Assembly: GCA_021186555.1 (NCBI GenBank)
Contig: JAJKFL010000002.1
Location: 3,262,501-3,326,500, forward strand
Source of the DNA: Reticulitermes speratus
Lineage: Eukaryota; Arthropoda; Insecta; Blattodea; Rhinotermitidae
Direction: 5' to 3'
DNA length: 64,000 nucleotides
The number at the start of each line of letters is the position of its first letter. Within the stretch, counting starts at the first letter, position 1. The translations under genes were made by a program, and so were the position numbers. The notes beneath the pieces were generated by a model. The model searched no databases, had not been told where the DNA came from, and worked only from the letters and a program-made list of their open reading frames with translations. This document shows, one piece after another, positions 1 to 10,800 of the stretch.

Positions 1-348
1 AAGGTTCGCGGGTTCGATCCCGACCGAGGTCGATGGATTTTTAAGGGTGATAAAAATCCGTAGCACAACTTCCTTCGGAGTGGAAGTAAAGCCGTCGGTC
101 CCATGTCGTAGATTTACGGCATGTAAAAGAACCTTACGGGCATAAATAGAAATGTTTCGTAAGCTAAATTCAAAGCCTCCATTTCTCACCCAAGCCTCCT
201 GACTGCCTGCCAGATGGCTCTGGCGGACACATCAGGATCGATAGAACAGCAGCGCGGCCAGTTGTCCAGTCACCAACTGCCACGAATGCGCACGACTTAG
301 TAACCTCGGAAAGAGGAGGCCCAAGCCCATATAGGGCTGTTGAGCCAT
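1..348 (+). repeat. tRNA-derived SINE (5' end cut by the window)
   Basis: Opens with a Pol III B-box-like GGTTCGCGGGTTCGATCCCG. An unrelated body follows, ending in a TTA microsatellite (345-378). The tRNA-like start lies before the window. Its body differs from the SINE family seen elsewhere in this window. Confidence 0.65.
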
Positions 349-441
349 GTTATTATTATTATTATTATTATTATTATATTCTTATCTACGTCTCTGAATA
401 TCACACTTGCCTTTTTTTTTTTGCATGTCGTAATTATTTCT

Positions 442-640
442 GAGAACCAATTGTCTTCTAAACTTTGTCCATCGTCCAGGATAAAATGTTAAAATGTACT
501 ATAAAAATGACGACGTTTCGGAAGCTGGTTCTTCTTCCTTCTTCCGGGAGAGGAACCAGCTTCCGAAACGTCGTGATTTTATATTATATTTTAATATTCT
601 ATCCGGACGATGGACAAAATCCAGAAGACAATTGTTTCTC
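442..640. mobile_element. Foldback (palindromic) element
   Basis: The outer arms GAGAACCAATTGTCTTCTAA and its complement near 620-640 pair. The inner arms around GGAACCAGCTTCCGAAACGT also pair (504-525 with about 553-574). It has no coding capacity. An AT-rich stretch with TAAT/ATAATA runs follows to about 740. Confidence 0.7.
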
Positions 641-828
641 AATATTATACAATATTATTAATAATATATATAATAGATATAATATTATTAATAATAAAAT
701 AATTAATAATGAAATAATAATAATAATAATACACCATCGTCAGAACCTTTTAGTAATTATTTCTGTTGCAAAGTCTAAATTCCTGTGGGAACTTGTTCGA
801 AAGCCTCCATACTGTGTTTCACCCGTAA

Positions 829-1445
829 GGCCGCGTTCTCACGGGGCGTGAACCACGCGCGTGAATCACACTTTCGTGGGCCACTACCCGTTTGAACGCG
901 GAGTCGTGGACCTTGCGTGTGACGTCAGCAGTCCACGATCCTGTCGTGGCAGGATCAAACCATGTTTGATTTTCAGTCGTGGTGCTGGCGTTCGTGAGGT
1001 AAGATGTCGTCACAAATGCTAAGACTCAGTGACAGCGAAACTTTACGTTTCTTAACTCTGCTTAACAAGTATTCAAACTGTATTTCTGTCATTCGCAGTA
1101 AATTTTTGAAGTCATCTGGATAGCGATGTTTAAGTTCGGTATCAATAAATCTGGATGCTCCCACAAGTGGGCGCCGTGTTATCCACTCCTTAACCCACCA
1201 ACGCTTTCTCCGACGTTTTTCTTGTCTTTTGTCGAGTGCGCGAACAATTTGATATGCTAAAATTCCACAAAACACAGAGCACACTACGGCACAGCCCTCA
1301 GCAACTGTCCCGTCCATGGCCACGATTGTACTGAAACCTTTTGTCCGTGTGAACAGCTCACGCTTTCCACCAAGCGTGGAGGCAACACGAGTGAGCACGC
1401 CAGTGTGATTCACGCGCGTGGTTCACGCCCCGTGAGAACGCGGCC
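829..1445 (-). mobile_element. PIF/Harbinger transposon, internally deleted
   Basis: Terminal inverted repeats of 43 bp (829-871 and 1403-1445, beginning GGCCGCGTTCTCACGGGG) are flanked by the 3-bp duplication TAA (826-828, 1446-1448), as expected for Harbinger elements (TWA target). It is short (617 bp) and keeps only the first part of a transposase-like reading frame. Confidence 0.88.
973..1413 (-). pseudogene. Harbinger transposase N-terminal fragment
   Basis: The - strand frame reads KRRRKRWWVKEWITRR, then LVGASRFIDTEL and DFKNLLRMTEIQFEYLLSRV. This is the familiar N-terminal region of insect Harbinger transposases (R-W-W-V-[RK]-x-W-I, then F-x-x-LRM). The catalytic DDE part is absent. 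A likely native start is the Met at 1317. Confidence 0.72.
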
Positions 1446-1448
1446 TAA

Positions 1449-2185
1449 GTCTCAGTGATGTATGTCCTTCAATATTCTTTGTCTTGACAGATCCGTATGG
1501 GCTGTCATTCTAAAGGAGGCATTGGTTAAACTGTAAGGACCTTATGCCAAAGATGAAGACAATTCTTTATCGTGAAAGTATTTAACAAATTCCATATAAC
1601 AAACTATGTGCAAACACGTCACCCAGCCTCTGAATATACTAAAAGACTTTACTGTTCGGAACAAGGGATTGTGAATTCTTGACATGAATATGTCTAGTCA
1701 CAGGCCCAGTGTAAGGTCTCAATTCTGACATCAGAAGCATTAAAATTTCTTCCAGCAAGCACAGAGGCCTGTCTCACAAAGTCCTCGAGACGCTCCAAGA
1801 GGATTTCCGATCTCTTATTGAAGTGGTGTGAGGTGGTGTTCTATTCCAGGACTCTTTTATTTAATGCTGGAGTGTCATTCTTCTCACGCACTTCCATCCT
1901 CTTAGTCTCCCAATTTATTCCTCTTAAATTGACGCATCTTTTTAACAAACCAGTTCGGTCGTTACAAAATGCTGTTACAAGGAAGATCCGGACACAAATT
2001 CATCACTTTTGACGAAAGAAGACTGTTGGATTCCTTTCAAGTAACATTATGCGAGTGCCTACGTAGTCTTGCTCTTTGGGCGTGCAGTTCTTAAAATTTA
2101 TCTTAGGATTACTTTTGAATGAGGTAGAGGGGTCCGAAAAACTGACTGCTTTAAATTTTTTTCTCAAATTCTACAGTAAAGACCA
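1449..2185. other. Unassigned spacer
   Basis: No open frame with family resemblance and no clear repeat structure could be recognised here. Confidence 0.4.
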
Positions 2186-2278
2186 ACATATTACACAGGA
2201 TGCCTCAGAAGTCACCTGACACTAAAGGAAAAATATTAACCTCGAGTGTCAAGTAACTCTGCACCACCCTGTATAATA
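2186..2278. mobile_element. Short MITE-like fragment with Tc1/mariner-like ends
   Basis: The ends TATTACACAGGATG... and ...CCACCCTGTATAATA are imperfect inverted repeats (about 30 bp) bounded by TA. They resemble the complete mariner element at 5119-5706. Only about 90 bp long. Confidence 0.45.
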
Positions 2279-2489
2279 TGGTATGGAGGACAAACTCGGG
2301 CTCTATCGTCCTCCGACCTGTTTCGGCTAGGGTGTTCTATCGTCAGGAAGAACACGGGGATAATGGCCCAGCCTGGTCTAGACATGTAGAACGAATACTA
2401 AGCTCACGTTTTTTCTTCATAAATATTGTGTGCTGTGTTGGTATTTATCAAATAATTATATATATGTGCGATTCACCATGATAGAGATG

Positions 2490-2677
2490 AGGACAGAAAT
2501 GACGGGAAGACGAGGAAGAAGACGTAAGCAGCTACTGGATGATCTGAAGGAAATGAGAGAATACTGGAATTTGAACGAAGAAGCACTAGATCGCACTCTG
2601 TGGAGAACTCGCTTTGGAAGAGGCTATGGATCTGTCGTAAGACAGACTGCAGAATGAATGAATGAATGAATGAATAT
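2490..2677 (+). mobile_element. Non-LTR retrotransposon 3' fragment (C-terminal end and AATG tail)
   Basis: The frame encodes [19 protein letters not shown], then [16 protein letters not shown] and VVRQTAE-stop, the C-terminal end of insect endonuclease-reverse transcriptases. It is followed by (AATG)n at 2655-2677, a typical LINE tail. A longer copy in the opposite strand is at 6300-6740. Confidence 0.75.
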
Positions 2678-2744
2678 TCGCAGCTACCCTGCATATCTGG
2701 AGGCCGTTCCTCCATCTGTAGCCTGAATGTGAATCTTTGTATCT

Positions 2745-2870
2745 TGCATTAAGGGAAGAACATACTGTTAGGTTGTACGACAGTAGGGTACTGACGGAGA
2801 TATTTGGGCCTGAGATAGAGAAAGCGGCAGAAGACTGGAGAAGATCACTTAATAGGGAATGTCGTTATTT
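2745..2870 (+). mobile_element. Non-LTR retrotransposon coding fragment
   Basis: Reads REEHTVRLYDSRVLTEIFGP, then AAEDWRRSLNREC, like the E-x-RLR-x-x-E-x-x-x-L-R-x-IFGP segment near the C terminus of insect LINE polyproteins. Too short to classify. Confidence 0.5.
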
Positions 2871-2931
2871 ATACTGCTGCGATATTTGAGGCTGTCACAG
2901 CCGTGTTGATGAAGATTCAGCTTCCTTTGCG

Positions 2932-3745
2932 ACGTGACGCTGTCTTGCAGGACAGTCCGCGTGACGCTGTCTTGCGGGAGCAGTCCGCGTGACGCTGTCT
3001 TGCGGGAGCAGTCGCTTGACGCTGTCTTGCGGGAGCAGTCCGCGTGACGCTGTCTTGCGGGAGCAGTCCGCGTGACGCTGTCTTGCGGGAGCAGTCCGCG
3101 TGACGATGTCTTGCGGGAGCAGTCCGCGTGACGCTGTCTTGCGGGAGCAGTCCGCGTGACGCTGTCTTGCGGGAGCAGTCCGTGTGACGCTGTCTTGCGG
3201 GAGCAGTCCGCGTGACGCTGTCTTGCGGGAGCAGTCCGCGTGACGCTGTCTTGCGGGAGCAGTCCGCGTGACGCTGTCTTGCGGGAGCAGTCCGCGTGAC
3301 TCTGTCTTGCGGGAGCAGTCCGCGTGACGCTGTCTTGCGGGAGCAGTCCGCGTGACGCTGTCTTGCGGGAGCAGTCCGCGTGACGCTGTCTTGCGGGGGC
3401 AGTCCGCGTGACGCTGTCTTGCGGGAGCAGTCCGCGTGACGCTGTCTTGCGGGAGCAGTCCGCGTGACGCTGTCTTGCGGAGCAGTCCGCGTGACGCTGT
3501 CTTGCGGAGCAGTCCGCGTGACGCTGTCTTGCGGGAGCAGTCCGCGTGACGCTGTCTTGCGGGAGCAGTCCGGGTGACGATGTCTTGCGGGAGCAGTCCG
3601 CGTGACGCTGTCTTGCGGGAGCAGTCCGCGTGACGCTGTCTTGCGGGAGCAGTCCGCGTGACGCTGTCTTGCGGGAGCAGTCCGCTTGACGCTGTCTTGC
3701 GGGAGCAGTCCGCTTGACGCTGTCTTGCGGGAGCAGTCCGCGCCG
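2932..3745. repeat. 28-bp minisatellite, about 29 copies
   Basis: Unit GCGGGAGCAGTCCGCGTGAC plus GCTGTCTT, repeated head to tail with few variants (single substitutions and two one-base-shorter units near 3480). It is GC-rich in an AT-rich window. Because 28 is not a multiple of 3 and the unit lacks - strand stops, two - strand frames stay open for over 300 codons; these are not genes. Confidence 0.95.
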
Positions 3746-3836
3746 TTTCGAAGGATTGTTGTGCCTTGATCTTCACGGTCAAGCACTCCAAGATGGACTG
3801 TTTGACGCTTGAAAATGAATGCACTACTTTCCTTGT

Positions 3837-3922
3837 CTCCATCTAGTGCCGAGGTTAGGAATGAGTGGAGCTGTACCTCCACTCGCCCTATAAGACTTTA
3901 TGGTATGTACAGGGACTACTTT
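3837..3922 (+). repeat. SINE 3'-end fragment
   Basis: Matches the 3' part of the tRNA-derived SINE found complete at 4182-4461 (CATCTAGTGCCGAGGTTAGG... and the final CTTTACCTTTA). It is followed at 3940-4010 by half of the window's common foldback repeat. Confidence 0.6.
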
Positions 3923-4181
3923 ACCTTTACTCTTCACGTATTTTTCGTGACATCGGGAACCACTCGCCCAACTACACAGTGTAACATTCCAGAAGACCTG
4001 AATCCCAATTATTTCTGTGCTTTCTACATTGTCCCTGTAACTAATTGAGCGTGTTATTGTGTGAGGATTAAAGACTTAAATTTTCTGCAAGCTGATAATC
4101 ATAAACTTTTCATTGTGTTAATAGCAACTGAGAAAACCTACATTTTACATCTTGAAACTTTAGTAAGTACCATCACTTGTT

Positions 4182-4461
4182 GTCCGCGATAGCTCAGTCG
4201 GTATAACGATTCGTTACAGGCTGGACGGTCCGGGGTGCGAATCCCGTGGGGGCGAGATTTTTAGCACCCGTCCAGACCGGCCCTGGGGCCCACCCAGTCT
4301 CCTATACAATAGGTACCGGGTATCTTTCCCGGGGGTAAAGCGGCCGGGGCGTGGAGTTGACCACCCACCAACATCTAGTGCCAGGGTTAAAGAAAGAGTA
4401 TAGCTATACCTCTACTCCCCCTCTGGGCCTTCATGGACCGTTCTAGAGAGAACTTTACCTT
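4182..4461 (+). repeat. tRNA-derived SINE, full length with target-site duplication
   Basis: The tRNA-like head has A-box TAGCTCAGTCGG and a B-box at GGTGCGAATCC. The body ends CTTTACCT. It is flanked by a perfect 14-bp direct repeat, TACCATCACTTGTT (4168-4181 and 4462-4475). This is the reference copy for at least ten others here. Confidence 0.9.
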
Positions 4462-4690
4462 TACCATCACTTGTTATTTTGTGATTTTGCGTAACTCACG
4501 ATACGGGTCACTGATGATGGGTGCATAATAGGGAACCGAAACATGTTGGACTGATTTTACTGTAAAAATAAATTGTATTGTATAATAAATGTGCATTTTG
4601 TTTGATTAAGAAATGTCTGATATTCATAAATTGTATCTTCCATATAACAATGCACTGGAACCAATATGGCTGTGTTTTCAATTGCTTCAG

Positions 4691-4801
4691 ATGACGAGGT
4701 ACAAACAAGCAGAGTTTGAGGAAGATGACAGCAGCAGTGTGGGGTCTGTCCAGCTGACAGAAGGCGTGTCTGCCACCACAACTCACATCAGATACCATAC
4801 A
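4691..4801 (+). CDS. M13 peptidase exon 1 (cytosolic tail)
   Basis: The ATG lies directly after a pyrimidine-rich stretch ending in CAG, so this is probably the first coding exon preceded by an unseen 5' UTR exon. It encodes 37 residues, acidic and serine-rich ([16 protein letters not shown]...), the cytosolic tail of a type II membrane protein. It ends in phase 0 at a strong GTAAGT donor (4802). A pogo-like element starts only 25 bases beyond the donor. Confidence 0.8.
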
Positions 4802-7800
4802 GTAAGTGTAACACAATTTCTTAACGCAGTCGAACCCGGTTATAACGACATCGGTTTACACGACACCTCGTCTATAACGTCAGATATTCTGTGGTACCAA
4901 TTAATTCCTCACTGTTAACCATAACATTGTACTGCTCGGTTATAACGACATCGTTTACACGACACCTCGTCTATAACGTCAGATATTCTGTGGTACCAAT
5001 TAATTCCTCATGTTAACCATAACATTGTACTGCTCGTTATAACGACACTCGTTATAACGACAGAAATATTCAGTCTCTTCACGACGTTAAAACGAGTTCG
5101 ACTCTAGTTGCAAATTATACAGGGCATACACAAAAGAATGGTGCGGTTTCAAAAGTGAATAAAAAAATTATTTCTCACCTTACACGGGCACAACATACAC
5201 CGTCAGTGGCGGCAACTGTCCAAGTTTCTCATTTCGTAATTACAATCCTTCAATGTGTGCACCCTGGGTCACACGACACACATCCACACGGTAATCAAAC
5301 TCATCCCAGACCCGGTGTAGCATGTCCGCTGTAATGGCCTGCAATGCATGCGTTATCCGATCACGAATTTCATGGATGGACGTGGGCAATGGTGGTACAT
5401 AAACGCTGTCTTTAACGAACCCCCAAAGAAAGAAATCGCACGGTGTAAGATCTGGCGAACGGGGTGGCCAAGAGAGAAGGTTCTTGTCTCCATTTGCAGC
5501 AGCACGTCCGATCCAGCGCTGTGGCAGATCACGATTGAGAAACTGGCCCCGCGGCCACGCAGTAAGCATGAGAAGCGAACTGCTGGTAGCGCATGAGAAA
5601 CTTGGACAGTTGCCGCCGCTGACGGTGTATGTTGTGCCCGTGTAATGTGAGACATAAATTTTTTATTCACTTTTGAAACCGCACCATTCTTTTGTGTATG
5701 CCCTGTATAAGTGATATTACCGTTTATGTTGGAAATTATTGCACCAAATATACGATACCCATGAAAGTAAACTACATCTCTGAAACTGAATAAGAAAAAC
5801 CATTTCACAATGTTATCACCGTGCATTTATATGAATCAAATTAAATAAATAGACCAACTAATGCACTATTTGTCTACTTTAATGTAGTGTCTAATGTAGA
5901 CACTACATTAAAGTAGTCAAATAGTGCATTAGTTGGTCTATTTATTTAATTTAAGAAAAACCATATTTATGTATAAAAAGACAGGTAGTGTACGTGTAAC
6001 GTGACACTAAGGCGCGTTCGCGTAACCATTGTTGCCGAGGAAGAGCAATTAAGTATTGAATATTATGAGCGTGTCTATACTTGTATCTTTGATTTGCCAG
6101 TTTCATTTTCATTTCAGGGAACAACGCTGTGGAAGACACGGACCCTTTTGGAGAAGTGTCTCCTGGTGCTGACTGCTACACTTCTGATCCTTGCGTTTGT
6201 TCTTGGTTTGTTACTCAGTGCTACTGGGAGAAGAGAGCCGGCCCTGCAGGTGCTGCATGTAGGTCCGCATACGGCAGGTGAGGAACATGTCAGTGTATCA
6301 CCAGTTTATTCATTCATTCATTAATTCATTCTGCAGTCTGTCTTACGACAGGTCCGTAGCCTCTTCCAAAGCGAGTTCTCCACAGGGTGCGATCTAGTGC
6401 TTCCTCTTTCAATTTACAGTATCTTCTCTTTTCCTTAAGGTCATCCAGTAGCTACTTACGTCTTCTCCCTCGTCTTCCCGTCATTTCTATCCTTCCCTCT
6501 AACCTTCCTTCAATCACGTGTTTCAGAAGGCAGTTTCTACGCAAGATGTGACCAATCCAGTTAGCCTTTCTTCTTTTTATTGTATGTACGATATTCCTCT
6601 CCTCCTTCACTCTGTGTAATACTTCTTCATTTCTCACACGATCGGTCCAACTGATCTTCTCCATTCTTCTCCAGCACCACATTTCAGAACTTTACAGATA
6701 CGTCTGATCTATTTTGCGAAGTGTCCACGTTTCAGCACCGTACAAAGCAAATCACTTTATAATGCTTGTTATTGGTGGCTGGCAAACAGGATTCAGTCAC
6801 CAAGACAGGCAGGATTTCTCTTCATGTTCACATCCACATCAGCCCTGGGGCCTTCCCAGCCACCTCTCTAATTGGCTGTTTTGCCAGGACTCTTTACCTC
6901 CATGCAACACTGACGTTAAGAGTGCACGGAACTTTAACTCCACTTTTCCTGTATGCCTTTGTATTGTGCTTAGACACAGGGACAAATTTATCTTTAACTT
7001 GTATTATAATTGGTACTACTGTTGTTGCCATTATTGTTGCCCACTCCCTTCCCAGCTCCTGGCCATAAGCAGCTGTACTTCTCATATTTGTTTGAAATAC
7101 CCTTAGCATAGTCATACATCACTTACCAAGAAATGTGGTAGAGGGAATTATTATATTATCTTCACCGTGTATTTTTTAACAAATCACGAATTCCACACCA
7201 ACGAAATGCACTATGTTTTTTCACTTTTTTTATTCTTCAACCCCTACATATGTTTCACCCTTTACAAGGTCATCTTCAGGGGGGCTTGTAAACTACATTT
7301 ACTTTGCATCCATTGTTGTCTGCTATTATATTATATATCACATGTAGTCAAGTCAAGCAAAATAAATGTAGACTACAAGCCCCCTGAAGATGACCCTGTA
7401 AGGGTTGAAACATATGTAGGGGTTGAAGAATAAAAAAGTGAAAAAACATCGTGCATTTCGTTGGTGTGGAATTTGTGATGTGGTAGAGGGAAGTTAGTAT
7501 TGTTAATGGAAAATCTTGTGAAATTAGTAGTGAAGAAATGAGGTCCCGTGATGAGACTTAATTCATGATAAAACACAGGTCTGAAGCTTAGGATCTTTAT
7601 GTGGCTGCCTTGGGGTGCAGAGCAAGATACTTGGATCTAAGCAGGAGGAAGTAACGGGAGGCTGGAGAAAATTGCATATTGAGGAACTTTGTGATTTGTA
7701 CCCTTCTGATGGGGCATGTTGCGTGCGTGAGAGAGGTGAAATAGACACAAAGTTTTGGGAGGAGAGCCTGGAGGAAAGAGACTGCTTGAAACACCCAGGC

Positions 7801-10800
7801 ATAGATGCAAGGATGATATTAATGTTGGTTCTAAAGAAGCAGGTTCGAGGGTGTGGACTGGACTGAACTGGCTGAGGATGGCAACAAATGGCTGCCTCTT
7901 GTGAACACGGTGATAAATGTTCAGTTTTCATCAATTTTTTTTTTTTTAACTGGCTGAGGAACTGTTGGGTTTTAAGAGGGACTCTGCTCCACAGTTGAAT
8001 TTCAAGCAGATTTGTTAGGTCTGAAATGGATCAAATTACTGAAAGTTCAAGGACACAAAATTGTATGAATTGCTGTATCCAGGGCCAAAAGTGACAACTG
8101 TATTGAAACCTGTAAAACTGTAGAATAATGAGACAATATGTTTCTTACATAACTGTGAGAATGAGCGTCATGAGTGTCGTTAGTGTCATATTGTTCAGCA
8201 ATTGCAAGCATTTTGAAATTTAATTATTCTTACATTTTTGTGGATATAATTGTGACTTTTAACTCTCATTCCAAAATATTTTAATTTTGCCACGTCTTTG
8301 ATGGCTTTACTATCTGTCTTTGCATGAATGTAATGATTTGGCACTGTGATCTCATGACAACACATGGGTATGTAATTGTAATGATTCATGTGGATGGCAG
8401 TATTTTTCTGGTGTTCCACTGTACTCAGATATGCTAAAAATGAAATCTTCAGAACATTGCTTGACTAAGTGAAATTGACCTTACAGTGTCCTAGTTGTTC
8501 TTTAAAAGGTAAAGTTCTCCCTTGAACAGGCCACAAAGGCCCAGAGGTGGAGTATAGGTATAGCTCTACTCTTTCTTTAACCCTGGCACTAGATGGGGGT
8601 GGGTGGTCAACTCCATGCCCCGGCCGCTTTATCCCTGGGAAAGAGACCCGGTACCCATTTTATAGGAGGCTGGGTGGGCCCCAGGGCCGGTCTGGATGGC
8701 TGCGAAAAATCTCGCCCCACACCGGGATTCGATCCCTGGACCATCCGGCCCATAGCAAGTCACTATACCGACTGAGTTATCCCGGCCAACCCTAGTTGTT
8801 CTTTATTCTTTAGAAAATCATTAGCCCTAGAAAGACAAAATTGTTTCTGACTGAACCTGTTTCCTGTTTCAGATGAACAGTACTGTCTGACTGTCCCGTG
8901 TGTAACCGCAGCTGCATCCATACTCAGCTCATTGGATATGAGTGTTAATCCATGTGACGATTTTTACCAATATTCATGTGGAGGGTGGGTGCGGTCGAAC
9001 CCAATTCCAGATGGAAAATCCATGTGGGGCACTTTCGGCAAGCTTGAACAACAAAACCAGTTAGTTGTCAAGAATGTTCTAGGTTAGCAGTCCTGTTGTT
9101 TGTATCTCTACTGATTACTTGATTTCAAGAATTGTGAACGCATATTTAGCGTGTAGGTGCTGATACAAATGAAACATATTTTTCATTGTTTGCGCAATAA
9201 TTATGAAAGTGGAGTTGATAAAACTGTCCTGTTAGATCAGCTATATGATTTTCTGTAGACTAGAAAAAATGCCACATTCCTTTTGCTTGTGTGGCAGAAA
9301 TTTGTGTACACAGTTAGTACACTGATAATAAAATATTGTGTACATGATTTTGAAAGCAGAGGGAGAAAAACATTATTTTTATGCTTTTCACTTTAAACTT
9401 GAAAACATTAAAGGAAATTGTTATATTAATATATATGTGTACTGATTTCTTATCATATCAGATTACCAGTACACATCCATAATATACAGCAGTATAATGT
9501 TATAACTTTACATTATATTTTGGTCTAATCAGACACCTTCATTGACAGATCAGTTTGTGGTAGACAAAGTGGCAGTCGGATATGGTTCTTTCCCCCTGTC
9601 ATTATAATTCCACCAGTAATCCATACTCGTTCTTCAATCACCATCACTATTTAGTTTGAGGAACTGACAATGTTGTTAAATAACACACTTAAAAAGTGCA
9701 CCAATTTTTCATTCTTTTACCACACACACACACACACAAGCATGTGCACGTGTCTGTGTATGTGTTCGTGCACTTTGCTTGGACATGCAATTCGTTGTAT
9801 TATCATCAAGTTTTAGATGCAAACAGGCATCTGAAACAGCCTCACGTATTATCTGCGACTGGAAGGCCTTGGCTGCATTAAGATTCAGGTACCTGGGATA
9901 TTATTTTATGAAACCAGGGGACTTTAAGGATATCTCTGTAAGCAGGTTACTGCTGTTCAAAGTGTAGGGCTGCTAAACACATGAATATAAGGGCTGCACA
10001 AAGGATCAGGAATGGTCAATGTGCATGGGACGCCTTGGTGCCCGCCCTACTCTATTCTATTCTATTCTATTCTATTCTGTTCTATTCTATCATCAAGTTC
10101 TGCCTTAATAAACTAAGATAAAGGCTCCAACGTAGTGTTTTTGTACAATTTTTGACTGTTAGTACAGCCACTAGAAGAAGCTTGATAGTGGCCACTGTTA
10201 TTTGTGTAAGGAAATGTTACGTTTATTTAACTTTTCAGAGAAGCCTTTTGTTGAGCTGAAGAGCAAGGCAGAAAAGAAAGCTAAAATGTATTACTTGTCC
10301 TGCATGGATGCAAATGAAACAATTGAAACTCTTGGAGCAAAACCCATGTTAGATTTGCTGCAAAGAGTGGGTGGTTGGAACATATCGGCCGCTGATGGAG
10401 AGCCATTTAATGTATCAGATTGGGATCTCCAAACTACTATCCAGACTCTGCAGAATCGCTACAACATGGGAGGTCTGTTCTCGTGGGCTGTAGGTGAAGA
10501 TGATAGAAACTCAAGCAGACATGTCATACAAGTAAGAATTTATGGTACTGTTTTGATTAAACAAAACACTTTTTGAAGGATTCAGGTCTTGTGGGATATG
10601 ACACATTGTCATTGGGTTATTGGTTTCTGATATTCCTTCAAAACATCGGGAATGACCCAACAACACAGCATCATATCTCCCAGAAGAACTTCATCCTCAG
10701 AAACAATGCTGTGAGAATTTTTGAGGATCAGTTCACTGTTAAAAAACCAACAAAATGCACTTCACTTTCACTTTTATTATGTATTAATCGACCCCTACAT

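Noticed and set aside
2895-3882. Two overlapping - strand open frames of 315 and 321 codons
   Set aside because: They are two frames through the same 28-bp minisatellite. No domain, no splice or start support.
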